64,000 nt of DNA from Diphasiastrum complanatum (Eukaryota; Streptophyta; Lycopodiopsida; Lycopodiales; Lycopodiaceae), in assembly GCA_029204225.1 (NCBI GenBank), contig CM055100.1, positions 61,427,472 through 61,491,471 on the forward strand. The letters run 5' to 3'. Under the pieces are notes generated by a model. That model was not told where the DNA came from and did no database searches. It saw only the letters and a list, made by a program, of their open reading frames with translations. Of this stretch, positions 40,340 to 54,200 are shown in pieces; within the stretch, counting starts at the first letter, position 1, and the number at the start of each line of letters is the position of its first letter. The translations under genes were made by a program, and so were the position numbers.

Positions 40340-42015
40340 ATGGATTATCAAAGTAAAGCTGATCTTATTGCAGACAAGATGAATGGATCCAATTATCATT
40401 TGTGGAAATTTAAGATGAAGACCTTGCTAATCGCCAACGAGTTATGGGATGTTGTTACAGATACAAAAGTAAAACCTAAAGACGACATAGAAAACTCAAA
40501 GTGGAAATCGAAGGATGGTAAAGCTTTCGCACTTATTATCCTCAATATATCAGATACATAGATTGGACATGTAGCTGAATCTAAAACTTCAAAAGACATT
40601 TGGGACATCCTGAACTCACTATATAACGTGAGGGACATAACTACTAATTTACATCTACAAAGGAGATTCTTCACATTCAAGATGTCTAATGGTGATTCTC
40701 TTCAGAGTCACATTAACAAGTTTAAGAATCCCTTGCAACAGATGGTTGAGAAGAACACAGCCAAGCAACTTGATCAACAAGCAAACACGGTTTCATCATC
40801 TCCCCAGGTCGAAGTGGACGAAGGCGCATTCATGGTCAAAGATCAAAGCGCATTTTTGGATGATTCATGGTTTCTGGATTCCGGAGCTACTCAACACATG
40901 ACCAATCAATGTGAGATTTTCAACTCCTACACGCCTTACAACACGAAGAAATTTGTTCATCTTGGTGACAATAGTACTCACACTATTGAAGGTGAAGGTA
41001 CTATAAGATTGTGATTCCAGCATGATCAATTCAAATTACTATCAAAGGTCTTATATGTTCCTAAACTCTTTACAAATCTGTTATCAATAAGTAGAATTAC
41101 TGATTTAGGTCATAAGGTAGAATTTGAATCTGATCAATGCAAAATTATTGATAGGAGTAATAAGATCCTTGCACTCGGTAGGCAGGGTTACTTATATAGA
41201 TTGGCACATTGTTATTCTGAGTCTAGTCAAGCCTTGAAAACCTTTGTTCTAGTCAATAAAGCATTACTATGGCATCATCGCTTTGGATACTTGAAGTATG
41301 CATCTGTTTTGAACATGTCCAGACAATCCATGGTTCTTGATCTTAACTATCCTTCTGGTAAAGTCGATCGCCTTGTCTGTCATAGCTGCATCTTTGGAAA
41401 GCAAGCTAGGATTCCTTTTAGATCAAACCATAGGCATGCAGCAAAAGGTCTGTTAGATGTTGTTCATACAGATATATGTGGACCTATGCAAACTCCTTCA
41501 TTGCTAGATGCAAAGTATTTCATTACTTTTATTGACGAATTCTCCAGAAGAACATTTGTTTATTTCATTAAACATATTTCAGAGACTTTCGTCAAATTCA
41601 AACAATTCAAAGAGCATGCTGATAATCAAAATGAAAAACGAATCAAAGCACTGAGGTCAGATAACGGGGGAGAATACATCTTCACCGAATTCAAGGAGTA
41701 TTGCCTTAACAACGGCATTGAGCAACAATACATTACCTCCTATTCGCCTCAATCAAATGGTCTCACTGAGAGAAAGAACAGAACCTTAGTTGAATCGGCA
41801 AAGTGCATGTTATCACATGTGACACTTCCGAAGTCCTTCTAGGCTGAAGTTATTTCAACAACAACCTATATTCAGAAAAGATGTCCTACTAAAGGTCTCT
41901 CAGACAAAACACCATTCGAAGTTTGGACAGGTACCAAACCTTCTTTATCAAACTTACGAATTTTTGGATGTACTGCTTTTGCGCAGATTCCTCATGATCT
42001 CATGAAGAAGTGTTG
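40340..42015 (+). pseudogene. Copia gag-protease-integrase, truncated
   Basis: It opens at the ATG at 40340. Gag has MNGSNYHLWKFKMKTLLIAN, a stop codon near 40559, and NLHLQRRFFTFKMSNGDSLQ. The middle of gag, including the zinc knuckle, is deleted: the frame passes from the gag core directly to a short linker and the protease WFLDSGATQHMTNQ. A stop follows near 41012, then pre-integrase LLWHHRFGYLKYAS and CHSCIFGKQARIPF, then integrase HTDICGPMQTPS, FIDEFSRRTFVYF, ALRSDNGGEY and QSNGLTERKNRTLVESA (most of the D,D-35-E core). A stop at about 41841 precedes RIFGCTAFAQIPHDLMKK, where the element ends and another copia begins. Confidence 0.88.
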
Positions 42016-43335
42016 AACCAGCATCATATGGTGGAGGGGCTTCTAGTTGTAAAGCCAAGCTCTTCAGTTTGTGAGGCTTGCACTATGGGAAAACAACAAA
42101 GACAGAAGTTTCCCAAGGAGAGCACCACCAGGTTAGCAGGTATACTTGACTTGGTACATTCAGATTTGTGGGAGCCAACCCAAACCAGGTCTGCACGGGG
42201 GGCATTTTACTTTATGACCTTCATTGATGACTTCTCACGCAAGATTTGGATTTATTTCTTGAAGCAAAAATCTGAAGCATTCAAGTACTTTCAGCATTTC
42301 AAAGCTTTGGTAGAAGAACATTCAGGAAAGAAGATAAAGATGCTCAGGTTAGATGGTGGTGGAGAGTTCATTAGGACATAATTTGTGGAATTCTGCAAGG
42401 CCAATGGGATCAAAAGGCAGCTTACAGCTCCTCATACCCCTCAGCAAAACGTCATAGTCGAGAGAAAGAACCGAACTATTGTGGAGTGTGCAAGCTGCAT
42501 GCTCAAGGCAAAGGGGTTGCCCAACTCTTTTTGGGACGAGGCAATGCACACAACCGTATTTCTGTTGAATAGAAGTCCAACTAAAGCTGTGGAAGGCAGG
42601 ACTCCAGAAGAGGCATTTAGCGGCATTAAGCCCAAGGTGGGCGCTTTGCGAGTGTTTGGTTGTACGGCCTATGCCCATATCCCAAGGATAACAGGAAGAA
42701 GCTGGATGCAAAATCAGCAAAGTGTATTTTCTTGGGATACGGTGAAGAAAGCAAAGCTTACCGACTTGACGATCAAGCAAGGAAACTATGGTATGCAGGC
42801 TTAAGAAGGCCTTATAGGGTTTGAAACAGGCACCCAGGGCATGGTATAGTCGTATTGATGACTATTTTGCCAAGGAGCAATTCATAAAGAGTCAGTCGGA
42901 TTGCAACCTGTTCGTGAAGGAGGAAGATGGGAACATTGTTTTGATAGTTCTCTATGTGGATGACTTGGTCATCATGGGTAACAATGGGCAGCTTATTGAA
43001 AAGGTATCAAATGAGTTCGAGATGAAGGATTTGGGTCTAATCCACTATTGTCTTGGCTTGGAGGTTTGGAAAAAGAAAAACTGTGTGTTTATTTCCCAAG
43101 CTAACTATGCATGTGAAGTCTTCAACAGGTTCAACATGCAGGATTGCAATCCCGTATCCATGCCCATTGATACTAGCAGTAAGCCATCTAGAGATGATGG
43201 CACTCCTTTTGTGGACGAGACTCTTTATAGGCAGCTTGTGGGTAGCCTGATTTATCTCACCACTACAAGACTAGACATTTCCTATGCGGTTGGTGTAGCA
43301 AGCCAGTTCATGAGTTCTCCAACTGAAGAATGTGT
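42016..43335 (+). pseudogene. Second copia fragment: integrase joined to RT by deletion
   Basis: It begins inside a pre-integrase domain (MVEGLLVVKPSSSVCEACTM, then GKQQRQKFPKE), continues into integrase (HSDLWEPTQTRSARGAFYFM, FIDDFSRKIWIYFL, LRLDGGGEF, a stop near 42379, then TPQQNVIVERKNRTIVECAS) and the post-integrase VFGCTAYAHIP. A frame change follows near 42680. Around 42800 the sequence jumps to the middle of RT (GLKQAPRAWYSRIDDYF, LYVDDLVIMGNN, then EMKDLGLIHYCLGLEV), which ends at TRLDISYAVGVASQFMSSP. About 200 residues of early RT and all RNase H are missing. No LTR is seen on either side. Confidence 0.88.
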
Positions 43336-44556
43336 GTTTGTCGTAAAAAATGTCACGCTTTTGCCGGCAAAAAATGTCACCCATTTGCAAAAGGAAAAGC
43401 TAAATAGGTTTTAAAAAACATAGCCTCCAAAAATATATAAACACTTTTTGTGGGTAAGTGCCCATTGCCCGAGGCGCAACCAACTAGTACTATATAGATA
43501 TATACATACGCACACATATACATATCTATCTCATAAACCCCTTCTAACCGTTTCAGGCCAGAACAACCTGGTACAGAACCAGTATCAAAGAATTGAGAAA
43601 AAAAAAATTAAAAAATGCAACAGGGCCATGATTTCCAGACAGTTTGGTTTTGGGAATTTTTGAGAAGTGTGCCTGGTTGAAAGAGGGGGACCAATTGAGA
43701 GATGGATCTGCTGACCAAAATTTGTATTCCAAACCGCGCAACTATGATGACAAGTAAGGACCTGCAAAATCATGCAGATGTTGAACTAAAACCATTTTGA
43801 CTTTACTTTTCACAGTTTTAGCAAACTTATTCCGAAAGAAGGCCCTTTATGTTTGTAGCTCAAAATGAATGCAGCATAGAGAATTTTCTCTACACAACTA
43901 TCAAACCCTCGCATATAACCTATTTAGATCTCACAATTGGGAAAACTGCTGCAGATTCCTTGTTTTTTACAGTATGAACTGCTTGAAGATCCCATCCAGT
44001 TTCCAGTTTATCTGCCCTCCTCAGATACCAGTGGGTCATTATTTGAATTTTGTGGTTTTTATGTATTCCAAAAGAGCCGTAAAGGCATCCCTTTGAAAGC
44101 CCTAAATCCCAATTAAATTCAAAATATAGAATAGTATCAGTTTATAACGAAAACATTTATTTGTTTTTCTTTTACCTCATTTCAGAATGGAACACGTTTG
44201 GTTCCGGAACAGGCAACTATCACACACACACACAGACATATATAGCAATAATACCTTCAAAACGCTTTTACATAAATTGTTACATACCACGGAGTACAGA
44301 CTCCAAAGAAGTCAATCAATAAATTGAAGAACTTCAGAGATCATTTCTAACCACTATATGATATTTGTTAAGTAAACTTCACCACAGACATTGTTCATTT
44401 TCGCTTACCTTATGAAATCTAGCAAAAAAAAGAAAACATCAAAAGCAGCACTTCACACAATGTTTCAAAACAGAATGCTGATAATTTCGCAAGTGCCTAC
44501 TCTCATATATAATGCAACATCAGTTTACAGGTACAGCCTTTGTAAGCAGCGAGCAA
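43336..44556. other. Downstream flank of the glycosyltransferase gene
   Basis: No coding sequence was recognised. The part nearest the gene should include its 3' UTR; an AATAAA on the minus strand near 44155-44162 could be a polyadenylation signal about 400 nt past the stop. A short repeat of AAAAAATGTCAC occurs at about 43347 and 43369. Confidence 0.4.
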
Positions 44557-47500
44557 TTAGTAATCCCAACCATCTATACGGGCATTGAATCCCCACTTCT
44601 TCAAAGGAAGCCCACCATAAAGTTGAGAAAATTTCAAAAGACAATTAGTCCTTTTGCTATAGTGACTCATCGTGTCTCGACTTATGGCTGAACTAGAAAA
44701 TTTTGACGTGTCAAGAGCCCAAGTGGGGTGCACATACTCAACTGTTCGGAAAGAAGTGCTGTTGGACAAAATAAAGTTCAAAAGAATGTCTTCACAGTTG
44801 AACAATTCATCCACAAGTGCTCTACCGCGCTCATTCTCAGCACTCCAATACTTATTAAAGGCCACTTTACTATCTACAAAAGCAGCTCCAGTTAAGATCA
44901 TATTATAACCCTGCTTACTACGAGCATATCGCTCATTTCGGTACTCTATGCGGTTTCCGTCAATTAACCTCGGGTAAAATCCAACAATCCTTTCAGGATT
45001 CTCTCGCCACGCTTTGAAACCTCTTTCGACATCATCACACGTTACCATGATGTCGTCGTCGAGCTCAAGAACCGCTCGCGTTTTTATACGCGGGTCAGGT
45101 TTAAATCTGTTGTTAAGAGAATTTTCCCCCTCCACACGAATTCGAATAGGTACAGCAGAATCAAATTCTGTCTGCGGGTTCGGAGGTTGGCCCTTATTCC
45201 ACACAACCACAATCTCTCGCACTGATGCACAGCGAGAGTAGTGTTTTATATACATCTTTAGATTCCATAATCGAGCATCGTAAGTCATGGTGAGCAGCGT
45301 GAACTGAGAATAATGATTGTATAATGGATACGGTTCATCTGCTCCATTTCGACCAAAGAAGCATCTTACCATAACACACATAGATGCTAAACTCACAATA
45401 ACGCAAACAACGACGAAAGAAACACCAAGGCATGTTCTTGGCTGCACACGATTTCTGAAAAATGTGGTGTCCCGGCTTAACCGGAGAACACTCCTATAAA
45501 CTCTGGATGCGAGTTGAGGTCGTATCCATGTTGCAGCTATATCCGTTTTCTTTCCAGAATTTAAAGATCGGCTCGCTGCGAATTTGCATCGTAATAGCCC
45601 AATTGCACGCCCCACAAATAAGTTCAAAAACACCAGGATAAAAAGGGCCAGAAAACCAAGATAATATCTTAAAGATAAGTCTCCCGAAGGGACTCGATCA
45701 CCGTCCATAACTGCAATCCAATCACCTGTGGATAATTTCTGAACATCCATATGATGATAACGCATGCCATTCCATGCATTTCGTCCTTTCCTTGACTCTT
45801 CAAAGCTGAGAGGAACTTTGGTCTCTGCATATTTGTACTGTGTAAGTGTTTCGACTTGGAACACAAGCAGCCTTTGACCATAAGTATCACCACAGTCTTG
45901 ACCCAATCGATAAAGTCGACCTTCATAAATAAAAGGCCTTCCACCATTTCGAGCACCCATACTCTTATCGCCATTATGTACAGGATTGCGCTTATGCTGC
46001 TTCCATGTGCCCAAAGGATTGTTGGCATACCAGATCTCCAATTCCCCATTCTTGTGGGCACCAAAACGATGAAAATCAGAACCAAAAATCCAATAAGAAC
46101 CATCGTACTCCAGCATGGTTGCATCCACAATAGGTTTGTGAATAAGGACCTTCTCCAACGTCCAATGCAAAGGAAAATCCAAAGCTCGATATAAACGGAG
46201 ATCACCATTCTTACTTCCTTCTGGCATCATATAGATCTGCGTAGACAGGAAAATGGCTTCTATTAGTTGACAAACAACAACTTATATCAACAAGCGATAA
46301 ATTGTGTAACCAAAGCGTCAACCTCTAATACTTTCGTATGATATTAACTCTTCAAATTCATCAGTTACCATCTCAGAAAAGTAAATGGTAGACAAAAAAA
46401 GAAAGCATTCGCAAACACATGCGAGATCATTGTTTGCACATCTTATAAAACTCAACTTTTTGGCTTAGACAGGCCTTTGACCAGGAAATCCACCCACACA
46501 TCAGAAAAGGAATCATACCTGGGTGGGCAAGCCCAACCCACAAACATTACACCAACAAGATGCCGATTTTCTTGTCTAATAAGTATGATATTAACAAAGT
46601 TGCTTTGAAAGGGAGACAGAATACATTTGGAGATCAGCATTGTGTTTAATTCACTGAATTATCGATGACATATCACAAGCTACAGAACATACGCTAGGAA
46701 TAGGCAAAAGTATAGGAAAGTAAAACTATATCTAAAACCATAATCCCAAATAATCATGATTCAAAACATAATTGATCATCTATTTTCAAAAAAATGAATT
46801 TTTTGTCTTTTCTTGAAAGTTCAAGAAGTAAAACGTTTTTTGATATTTTTTGCAGTAGTTTGACTATAGCTCTGAAAACAACATTCGATCAATTCAAATC
46901 AACCCCATTCGAATCAACTGGGAACAATGCCTAAAAGTCTTGCATGATGATGACCAACAAAAAAAGAGAAAATTCATTCAGAAAAATAAACCGCAATTTT
47001 AACTCTTGGACTGTTAAGATGTCTAAGGAAAAAGGAGAGCAGTACTCTTGATAAGGATCTTAAAGGGTAGGAGCATCTGAAACGAGTCTTCCTTTTCATA
47101 TACAGTCAAAAGATAGAGTTGTGCTAAGTCATTTGAAGGAAGTTATGAAATGACAACGACACATGACACGTGACAAATGAACATTGATATATTGGTTTCT
47201 CTAATTCACTTACGAAGTTTACTATTCTCGAAATCAAATTATCAATCATCCACTTACCACATGCGTCATGTACTTAAACCTACCACCACTTATTTTGCCC
47301 TTTCAACATATCAAATGCTAATTTTCAAACAGATCACTTCAATATTGTAAAAAGAATTGCTTAATAGCTTGATCGTCCTTTTCTAGTAACCATTTGTTTA
47401 CATACCCTCCTTGAGAATTGACACAAGCTCAGCCACCAAGCCAAAACTTTGAACCAATCTATGACCAAGGAATTACCTTTTCTCCGTCTATGTTTCGTGG

Positions 47501-50500
47501 ATGATTTGCTCATAACTTGTTATTGGGTCATTTTGAGCACCACTTTTTACATGCTTCAGAGATTTACTTCCACGTCATCTGTTGCATGTTATTTGAAGAA
47601 AACTATAACTTCTATCTTTTGGCTCCAACTTTTAAACAGCCCGATAACATTTCTGGCTTCCTCTGGGGAATATCAAATTATGTGCAAACCTTGAGCAATC
47701 ATACTCTAGGTGTAGGGTTTAGGGTTTAGGGTTTAGGGTTAGGCATCCATTGGCATTACGGTTTAGGTCTTAGGCGGCTTTAGAGTTGTTTTAGCTCTCT
47801 TTTTCCACTTATCCACTTTTCATTGAGTTTTTGACCTTTTCTATAGTGTCTAGAGGGTTTCGTACCCATGCTTGTGGCTGGATGAGGTGTGTGGACAGAG
47901 GTGGATCTCTTGGAGGGAGACACCATAATTTTTACAAGTTTAGGTGCATGTAGATGGCGTTGTTTATTTTGCGGTGCTACCTTTGCAGCACGGCGATGAG
48001 GACCACTAGGCCAAACAAGTGGACAATGGGCATTGCCCCACATGTGGCACTCCTTGCACCTGAGCAAGAGCTCATAATGAGCACATACGGAGGAGCAACT
48101 GCAATTGGGCACAGATTGGTGGGCAACTAGGTTCCGTTGGCACAAGACCAAAGGATAGCAATAGCAGTGCACCTTCTAGCACAGGGCCATCATGGCCTAG
48201 TTCATCAACAGTAGACCCATTATGGCCTCCATCAGCAACAACATCAACAGCCACGACCTAGTCCAACAATAGCAGGGCTGTCACGGACTTCATCAGCAGA
48301 AGCAAGCCCATCACGGCCACCGTCAACAACAATAGGGCCATCATGTACAGGAGAGGCTTTTCCGTCAAGAAAATCTGTTGGGGGAGGGCCTACTGAGAGT
48401 ACTGGCCTGGGTTCAACAGAGGCGACAGTTCCTTTGGCAGCTACGGGAGGTGTTGGGGAGAGACCATAGGGTGGAGCACACGCATGCCCTGGTCATTTCA
48501 CGACCACATGCACCTACACAGGATATGGGGACAAATATCGACAGAACACTGTGCCTACAAGGTGGCACCGGACACACCATGAGGTAGCCATTAGACTTGA
48601 CCTTGGTTTTTCTACAATGGATACCTTGCATTTGTCTTGGCCGGTACCACCATCTTCCGTGACATGATGAGAGGTTGCAGCTTGTGATGCCACTTGGAGA
48701 CCCCCACACACAAGACTCTTCATGCTTGCCATTTGAGAGAGGAGCATGCACACACACGAGAAAGCTCATCCCCATACGACATGCCTGGGCCACATATGGT
48801 CGCTCTATTCTCTTGGATGAGTGGACTAATATTAGGCACAAGCCTATTATCAACATCTTGGTTTCATGTCTACTGGGCATTGTATTTCTCAGGGGTGTGG
48901 ATGCTTCCCAGGCTGACACTGTTGAGTCGGGAAAGTTTATCTATTAGCATATACATGCAACAAACATCGAGGTGGGGGTGCAGCATGTAGTACAGGGGTC
49001 ACCAACAGTGCCAGCAACTGTGTGGCTACAAGTGAGTTTCTGGAGTGACTATCTTGCTATTGTATGGACCCCATGTGCAGCACACTGCATTGATCATTTG
49101 ATGCATGACATAGGAGGCCTCCCCTGGGTTTCCATCATCACATCCATTGTACAAGGGTCATCGACAATGCCAGCAGTTGTGTGGCTACAAGTGAGCTTTT
49201 GGAGAGGGAATATCTTGCTATTGTATGGACCCCACGTGCAGCACACTGCGTCAATTATTCGATGCATGACATAGGAGGCCTCCCCTAGGTTTCCACCATC
49301 ACATCCAGTGCCATCTTCCTGGTCACATGTTCAGGACATATAGCCCACTGAATCTGAAGAAGCCAACTCCCACAGGCTTTGCCCATCTGACATGATACCT
49401 CCGAGTCATAGATATTTAGGGTTTGATTTCATGTCACATGAGACTCTATGAGTCCATTGCCCATCTATCATACTCATGTACCTGGCCATTGGCCCACTCC
49501 TTGACATATATCAAAGGCTTTCAGAGCTTTACCGTTTATGACATACTGATCGTTCTCATGAGGCTTGTGGAAAGTGAATCAGTTTGCATGTTTTTGTATC
49601 ATATACACTCAGCTCTATAGTCTGTAATATGTGATTGCTTTCAAGTTTCAATTTTGGTCTACTAAACCCTAAATGCTGTGAATTTATTGTGCTTTGTATA
49701 GCCTGTTAAGTATGTGTCATTGCTTGTAAAACATATTTAATATCGGTTTGTTGAAGACTTGAAGGCTACAATTCTTAAAATTCTAGCCTCTGTCGGTTTT
49801 TGGATGGATCATGGTAGATTGTTACATTTCTCTGAATTTTTTGGAGTTCTGGAATCCCTATAGTTACTAGTCTGATATAAAGTATGGATGAAGATTTACA
49901 GTTCAGTTTTTTCTCACCCTAACACATACATCTAAAAAAAGAAAAACAAAACAAAAAAAAATGTAGCTTTCCGATCCGGAACGCTCCTGGATGAGTGTAG
50001 TGCTTTTATGTTCTGCACTGAGTTTACTATGTAAACTTAAGCTTTTACGCATGTCAATGAATCGATTTTTCTTTGCACATGTGGACTGATAAAAACACAC
50101 TAATTTTCAGCCTGCAAAGAATTTTGTTTCTTGGCAGTTCTCACTCACTCATGCAATAAAACACTTGTCACAAGTATTGCGATTAGTATGGTTTTTTGCA
50201 AGCTATTCTTAATGTAGAAATTCACACATGTGCCGGTTCCACTTTTTGTACAACTCGCTCGCTGCTCATGAACATCTAAAACACCTTATAGTATTTATTT
50301 TCTCCTTTATTTTAAATCATACATGCATGTTTTGACCCAGATCACAATCTGGGAATTCCCGTTAGGGTTTCCCAGAACGCCCAAAAAAAATAGTTTTTCT
50401 TTTTTTTGGGTGCCAATATGGGCATCAGGTGAAAGGTTCCTTCAAGAGCAGTTCATTTATGCAGCCTGCCAGAAGTTTCAAGAACAATGCCGTCATTTCA

Positions 50501-52332
50501 GATGCTAAACCACAGGCCTGCTGCAAGCATGTTCTGTGTATTGAAATTCCATAATAAATATCCAGCAATTCCCTGGTGAGGGAAAAACAAAGGCTGATTG
50601 GCAATTTGGCTGATTGTCCTCACTGCTATTGATTAAGCTTTCAGTAGCCACTACGCATGTTCCTAATCCAGATTCACAGGGATATCTTCTGTAGCCAGTA
50701 CATTGCAGTGCAGCCTTACATTTGATATTTTTCCCTTTGAAGCCTCAAAGAAGTTCAATCCTTCTGGATTCTGCATGTTCAGAAAATCTGCTTGTCGCCT
50801 TGAAAACCATAATTTTTTAGCAGCATCTGGATCACTATGGAAAATGTCGCCGGATGTTCAAAAAAAATTGAAAAAACAATGTGTGTCTGGGTACTATCCG
50901 GGACGCACTTGTAGCAGGCTGTAGTTTATGAGGTTTCACACGTGAGGGCAGTACATTTTACCCTAGCAGTTTCTAACTGTGAATCACTTTATTGAAGTCC
51001 TAATTAGTTCATTTTCAGCTGCCAAAGTCAAATTCTATGTGCAAATAAATGAGCACCCCATAACGCATTTTCAGGGTTTCAAGTTTCAACACTGAAACCC
51101 TGTCCTCTAGAAACGCACTATTTCAAATTTCTCCAACTCCACACCTAAACCTTGTTTCTCCACAAAAAAATCAGATATCCTCTTACAAATACATCACACA
51201 AGCACGAAACCTATGTGTTCTAATGTTATGAACTAAAACACAAATATTGGTATCAAATGAAACATAAGTAGCAAATAATGTTCAAGAAGCAATTTCCTCG
51301 TCACCATTGGTCACCCACTCCTTTACTTTACGCATGGATCAAAACAATACCAAGGTTTTTCCAAATCATTTCTAAGACAATAGCAGATAATTGGAGTTTC
51401 TAAGAATAGAAAAGACAACCTGTCCGTTGAATTCAAAAACAAATGGATAAGAAAGGTGCCATTCTTCGTCCAAAGCAATGCCTATATATCGCCATGTTGC
51501 GCCGTCATCCACACTTTCAGCCACTCCTATATCTCCCTGGTTGGTGATAGCATGTTTTGTCTCAAAAAAGACATACATTTTTCCACCCTGAAAACCACAT
51601 CATTTAATGAAAGTAAGGCAGGTGAGTACAAAAATCATTTTGAAACTCAGGTGTAGGTATAGGAGCATAATTGAATACTTGATATAGGAACACGAGATCC
51701 CTGACTAAAAGTAATCCACCTTTGGGTAGCTTAGCACACTAACCTGAAGATACAGAAATGGATCCGCCACAAAATTACTGGGATAGCTCTCATCCAGCAC
51801 TGAAGCACAAGTTAGCACTGGATTAGCCACAGGCCAAGCAGAACTTCGATCAATGGGCACACCAACCTGCATGGATCAAAGCCCACTTTAGAAATCTTGA
51901 ATAAAGACGTGTATTGCATGCATGTTCTTAAGACACTGCTTCAGCATTAAAAAGAGAGCAAAGAAATAAACACACCATTTCAAGAGCCTTTAATGAAAAG
52001 GGATTTCCCCCACGATAGATGCCAATAGCCCATGATCCTTCACCATCAGGTTGGCATCCTCCTCTAGTGACTGAAGCATAGATTTGATGCTGAAATGGGG
52101 ACAATGCCAGCCATGAAAAAAGCATGCCAGCCCCTCCATATGTGACAAAAGAGCACAAGAAGAAGATAAAAGTTGAAGAGAGAAGACAAGTGCGATGTTG
52201 AAGTTTGTCGTGACACTTGGAACAAAATCCTGGAGTATCCCATCGCCAACGGCACCGGCATTTATCCGTCGTGTCACAACAATCAGCTGTTGTTGCTCCC
52301 GAATTCGTAAGCTTCATCCCTTTTTCCCCCAT
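44557..52332 (-). CDS. GINT1: GT64 glycosyltransferase, GINT1-like (glucosamine inositolphosphorylceramide transferase)
   Basis: This four-exon gene encodes about 775 aa. Exons: 51976-52332, 51744-51866, 51420-51587 and 44557-46236; all introns are GT-AG and phase 0. A hydrophobic segment at about residues 49-77 suggests a type II membrane protein. The first half (about 90-400) contains NFVADPFLYL, FFETKHAITNQGDIGVAES, HLSYPFVFEFNGQ and SMGARNGGRPF, a beta-propeller-like fold found in plant GINT1. Two more hydrophobic segments lie at about 407-431 and 486-509. The GT64 domain follows, starting SQFTLLTMTYDARLWNLKMY, with LELDDDIM (Asp cluster about 609-611) for metal-sugar binding and ending at GWDY. 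Arabidopsis GINT1 adds glucosamine-type sugars to inositolphosphorylceramide in the Golgi; the same role is inferred here. The ATG at 52330 (MGEKGMKL) was chosen; an ATG eight codons upstream is in frame. Confidence 0.93.
47708..47745. repeat. Interstitial telomere-like repeat (TTTAGGG)n
   Basis: About four consecutive TTTAGGG units, the Arabidopsis-type plant telomere sequence, followed by GGTTAGGC, lie within intron 3 of the glycosyltransferase gene. Shorter telomere-like runs appear at 55784-55798. Confidence 0.9.
48991..49313. repeat. 159-bp tandem duplication
   Basis: Copies start at 48991 and 49150 (TACA.GGGTCA) and share GTGTGGCTACAAGTGAG, TTGCTATTGTATGGACCCCA and GACATAGGAGGCCTCCCCT. 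By eye they are about 85-90% identical. 159 is divisible by three, but no single frame gives a recognisable protein. Confidence 0.9.
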
Positions 52333-52629
52333 AAATCTGTTAAATTTTATCGTCATACAAATGCTTATAAATATGAGCCAAACTAAAGAAGAGATCTATA
52401 TCATGGGACTAACAATTCCCAAAAGAACGATGGCCATTACAAGATTCTTCAGCCGGTGCAACAATCATGGACTTTCAAGCTTGTTTCTGCAAGTAAAGGG
52501 CAAAGAAATCATAAAACTAGCACTTGATGGATCGATTATAATGCTCCCCTTCACAAAAGTTTTCTCGCACTTGCAACCAAGCCCATAAATTTTGTCTCTC
52601 TCCAGGATTTCATATCACAGCGTTGGATA

Positions 52630-52720
52630 CTGCTAGAATAGTACCCAACATAACTAAGGAGACATGCAATCGATGTTCCTGCTAGAATAGTACCCAACAT
52701 AACTAAGGAGACATGCAATC
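52630..52720. repeat. 49-bp period direct duplication
   Basis: A block beginning CTGCTAGAATAGTACCCAAC is repeated exactly over 42 bp at 52630 and 52679, separated by seven bases. It lies about 300 bp upstream of the GINT1-like start codon. Confidence 0.95.
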
Positions 52721-54060
52721 TTCAACCTTATAAAGTCCACCATAATGTCTTAGAACATCAACTCCACCATACACAGCGTGGACCAAATTCTACCACATCC
52801 CACTCAGTATTCATAAATTAATAGCTCTTCAAGCTTGCGTCTAACACATAACAGCAAAAATTGAAACTTGTTTGGAGTAGCCATATTCATTTTTTAGATA
52901 GAAATGTGAATAGGTTACGGGCAATGGTCAAAACCTCATCACCATGAGGGTTACAGACATAAGCAGCTCCTTGCTGATATCATTCGCATGATGGTTACTG
53001 GCGTAACCGGTTTGCTGATCTCATCATCACGACAGTTACGTCTGCAACCAGCTGCTCAATGAAAGTCACTAGAAAAATGAACTTGCTAGTACGACGCCGC
53101 GCAGAACCAGCCTTGGTTTTCTGCCCCTGCTCTCTCTGGAACGGGGCAGAATCGGCTCATTGAGGTCGGTTCCACTAGCAACTAGTTATGCTTGCTGATT
53201 CCAAGCACTAGGAGATTAGAACTAGCCTGAACTAATGGATGGATGCTGGAGATGGCGAATGCCTCCGATTCTCATGATCTCCCTTCGAACCAGCGGAGAT
53301 ATATAGCGATGGCGATTTCGCTCAATAATTCAGCGTTTTGACCGTGTTCTTTGAAACGGATCAAGAATTTAACTCTAGTAACCAACTCTCCGCCACTATC
53401 CCGAAGTAAGTCCTATCTGATGGACACCATCTTAAACCCAACACAACTGCAGCATCCCAGCTCTCTGAAGATCCAAAAGGCTTCAATGATGAAAATCTTG
53501 TATGAGGCGAGCAGCCGTTGGATCAAAACCCGATGATCTGAAAGGCGGATTTCGTATTCAGAAACCGGCCAAATGAGCAGAACTATACCATAAGGCCAGC
53601 GATCCAATTCATCTTCTTGATGGAACATAAACAAAGCTCAAGATGCTCAGAGGCGATACGCTTTGCGAGGACAGAGACAGAGGGGATGGATGATCCTGAA
53701 CAAAGAAGACAAAAACGAAAATGAAACAGAAGAGGAGACAGAAACAGAGATTTAGATAGGGATTTGTGAGCAAATGGGGGAAACATAAGCAAAGATCTGG
53801 CTATGGCGATGCCGGGCAAGGATTTGTGAGAAGAAATCCTTCCTTCTTTCTTCCTTTCTTTGATTCGTTTCTGTTTTTTGTTTGATTTCCGCTTGGCTGC
53901 AGCATCGATGGCGGCCTCACCACTCCCTCGCCATCTCCACAACAGAAGAGAACAGAACAGAACAAGCCAAAAACAAGACACAGCACAGGAAAAAGAGAGA
54001 GGCCGTGTACAAGGCCCCTATCCACACATTCCGTTTCGCTGCATATCAAACGGATCTCTG

Positions 54061-54068
54061 CCACGTGG
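54061..54068. promoter_or_regulatory. G-box-like palindrome
   Basis: CCACGTGG contains the plant G-box core CACGTG recognised by bZIP and bHLH factors. It lies about 1.7 kb upstream of the GINT1-like ATG in a GC-rich stretch. Relevance depends on where transcription starts, which is unknown. Confidence 0.25.
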
Positions 54069-54200
54069 CGTGCATGCCACTCGGAGCATCATCGATGGCC
54101 AAGCATAAGAAACGTGGCAATATCTGGACGTTTATGACAGAATCCAGCGGTGGTGTTCATTTTGCTATTTTATCCCGTTAGTGTACCTGCGTACTGGACG

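Larger units (their letters stand above)
46237..51419 (-). other. Intron 3 of the glycosyltransferase gene (5183 bp)
   Basis: The donor is GGACAG|GTTGTC at 51420 and the acceptor ACGCAG|ATCTAT at 46236. The intron contains a telomere-like repeat (47708-47745), a region rich in CATCATGG/CAACA phrases (about 48180-48340), a 159-bp tandem duplication (48991-49313) and a T-rich stretch near 50395. Frames at 47780-48172 (minus) and 48413-48919 (minus) have no confirmed domain; one contains CKECHMWGNAHCP, weakly like a zinc knuckle. Confidence 0.85.
52333..54200 (-). promoter_or_regulatory. Upstream region of the glycosyltransferase gene
   Basis: This interval lies 5' of the GINT1-like ATG and probably contains promoter and 5' UTR, possibly with a leader intron: the bases before the ATG read TTTAACAG|ATTTATG on the minus strand, resembling an acceptor. 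A minus-strand TATA-like CTATATATCTCC lies near 53290-53301. Base composition is more GC-rich from about 53000 to 54110. None of these elements is proven. Confidence 0.35.
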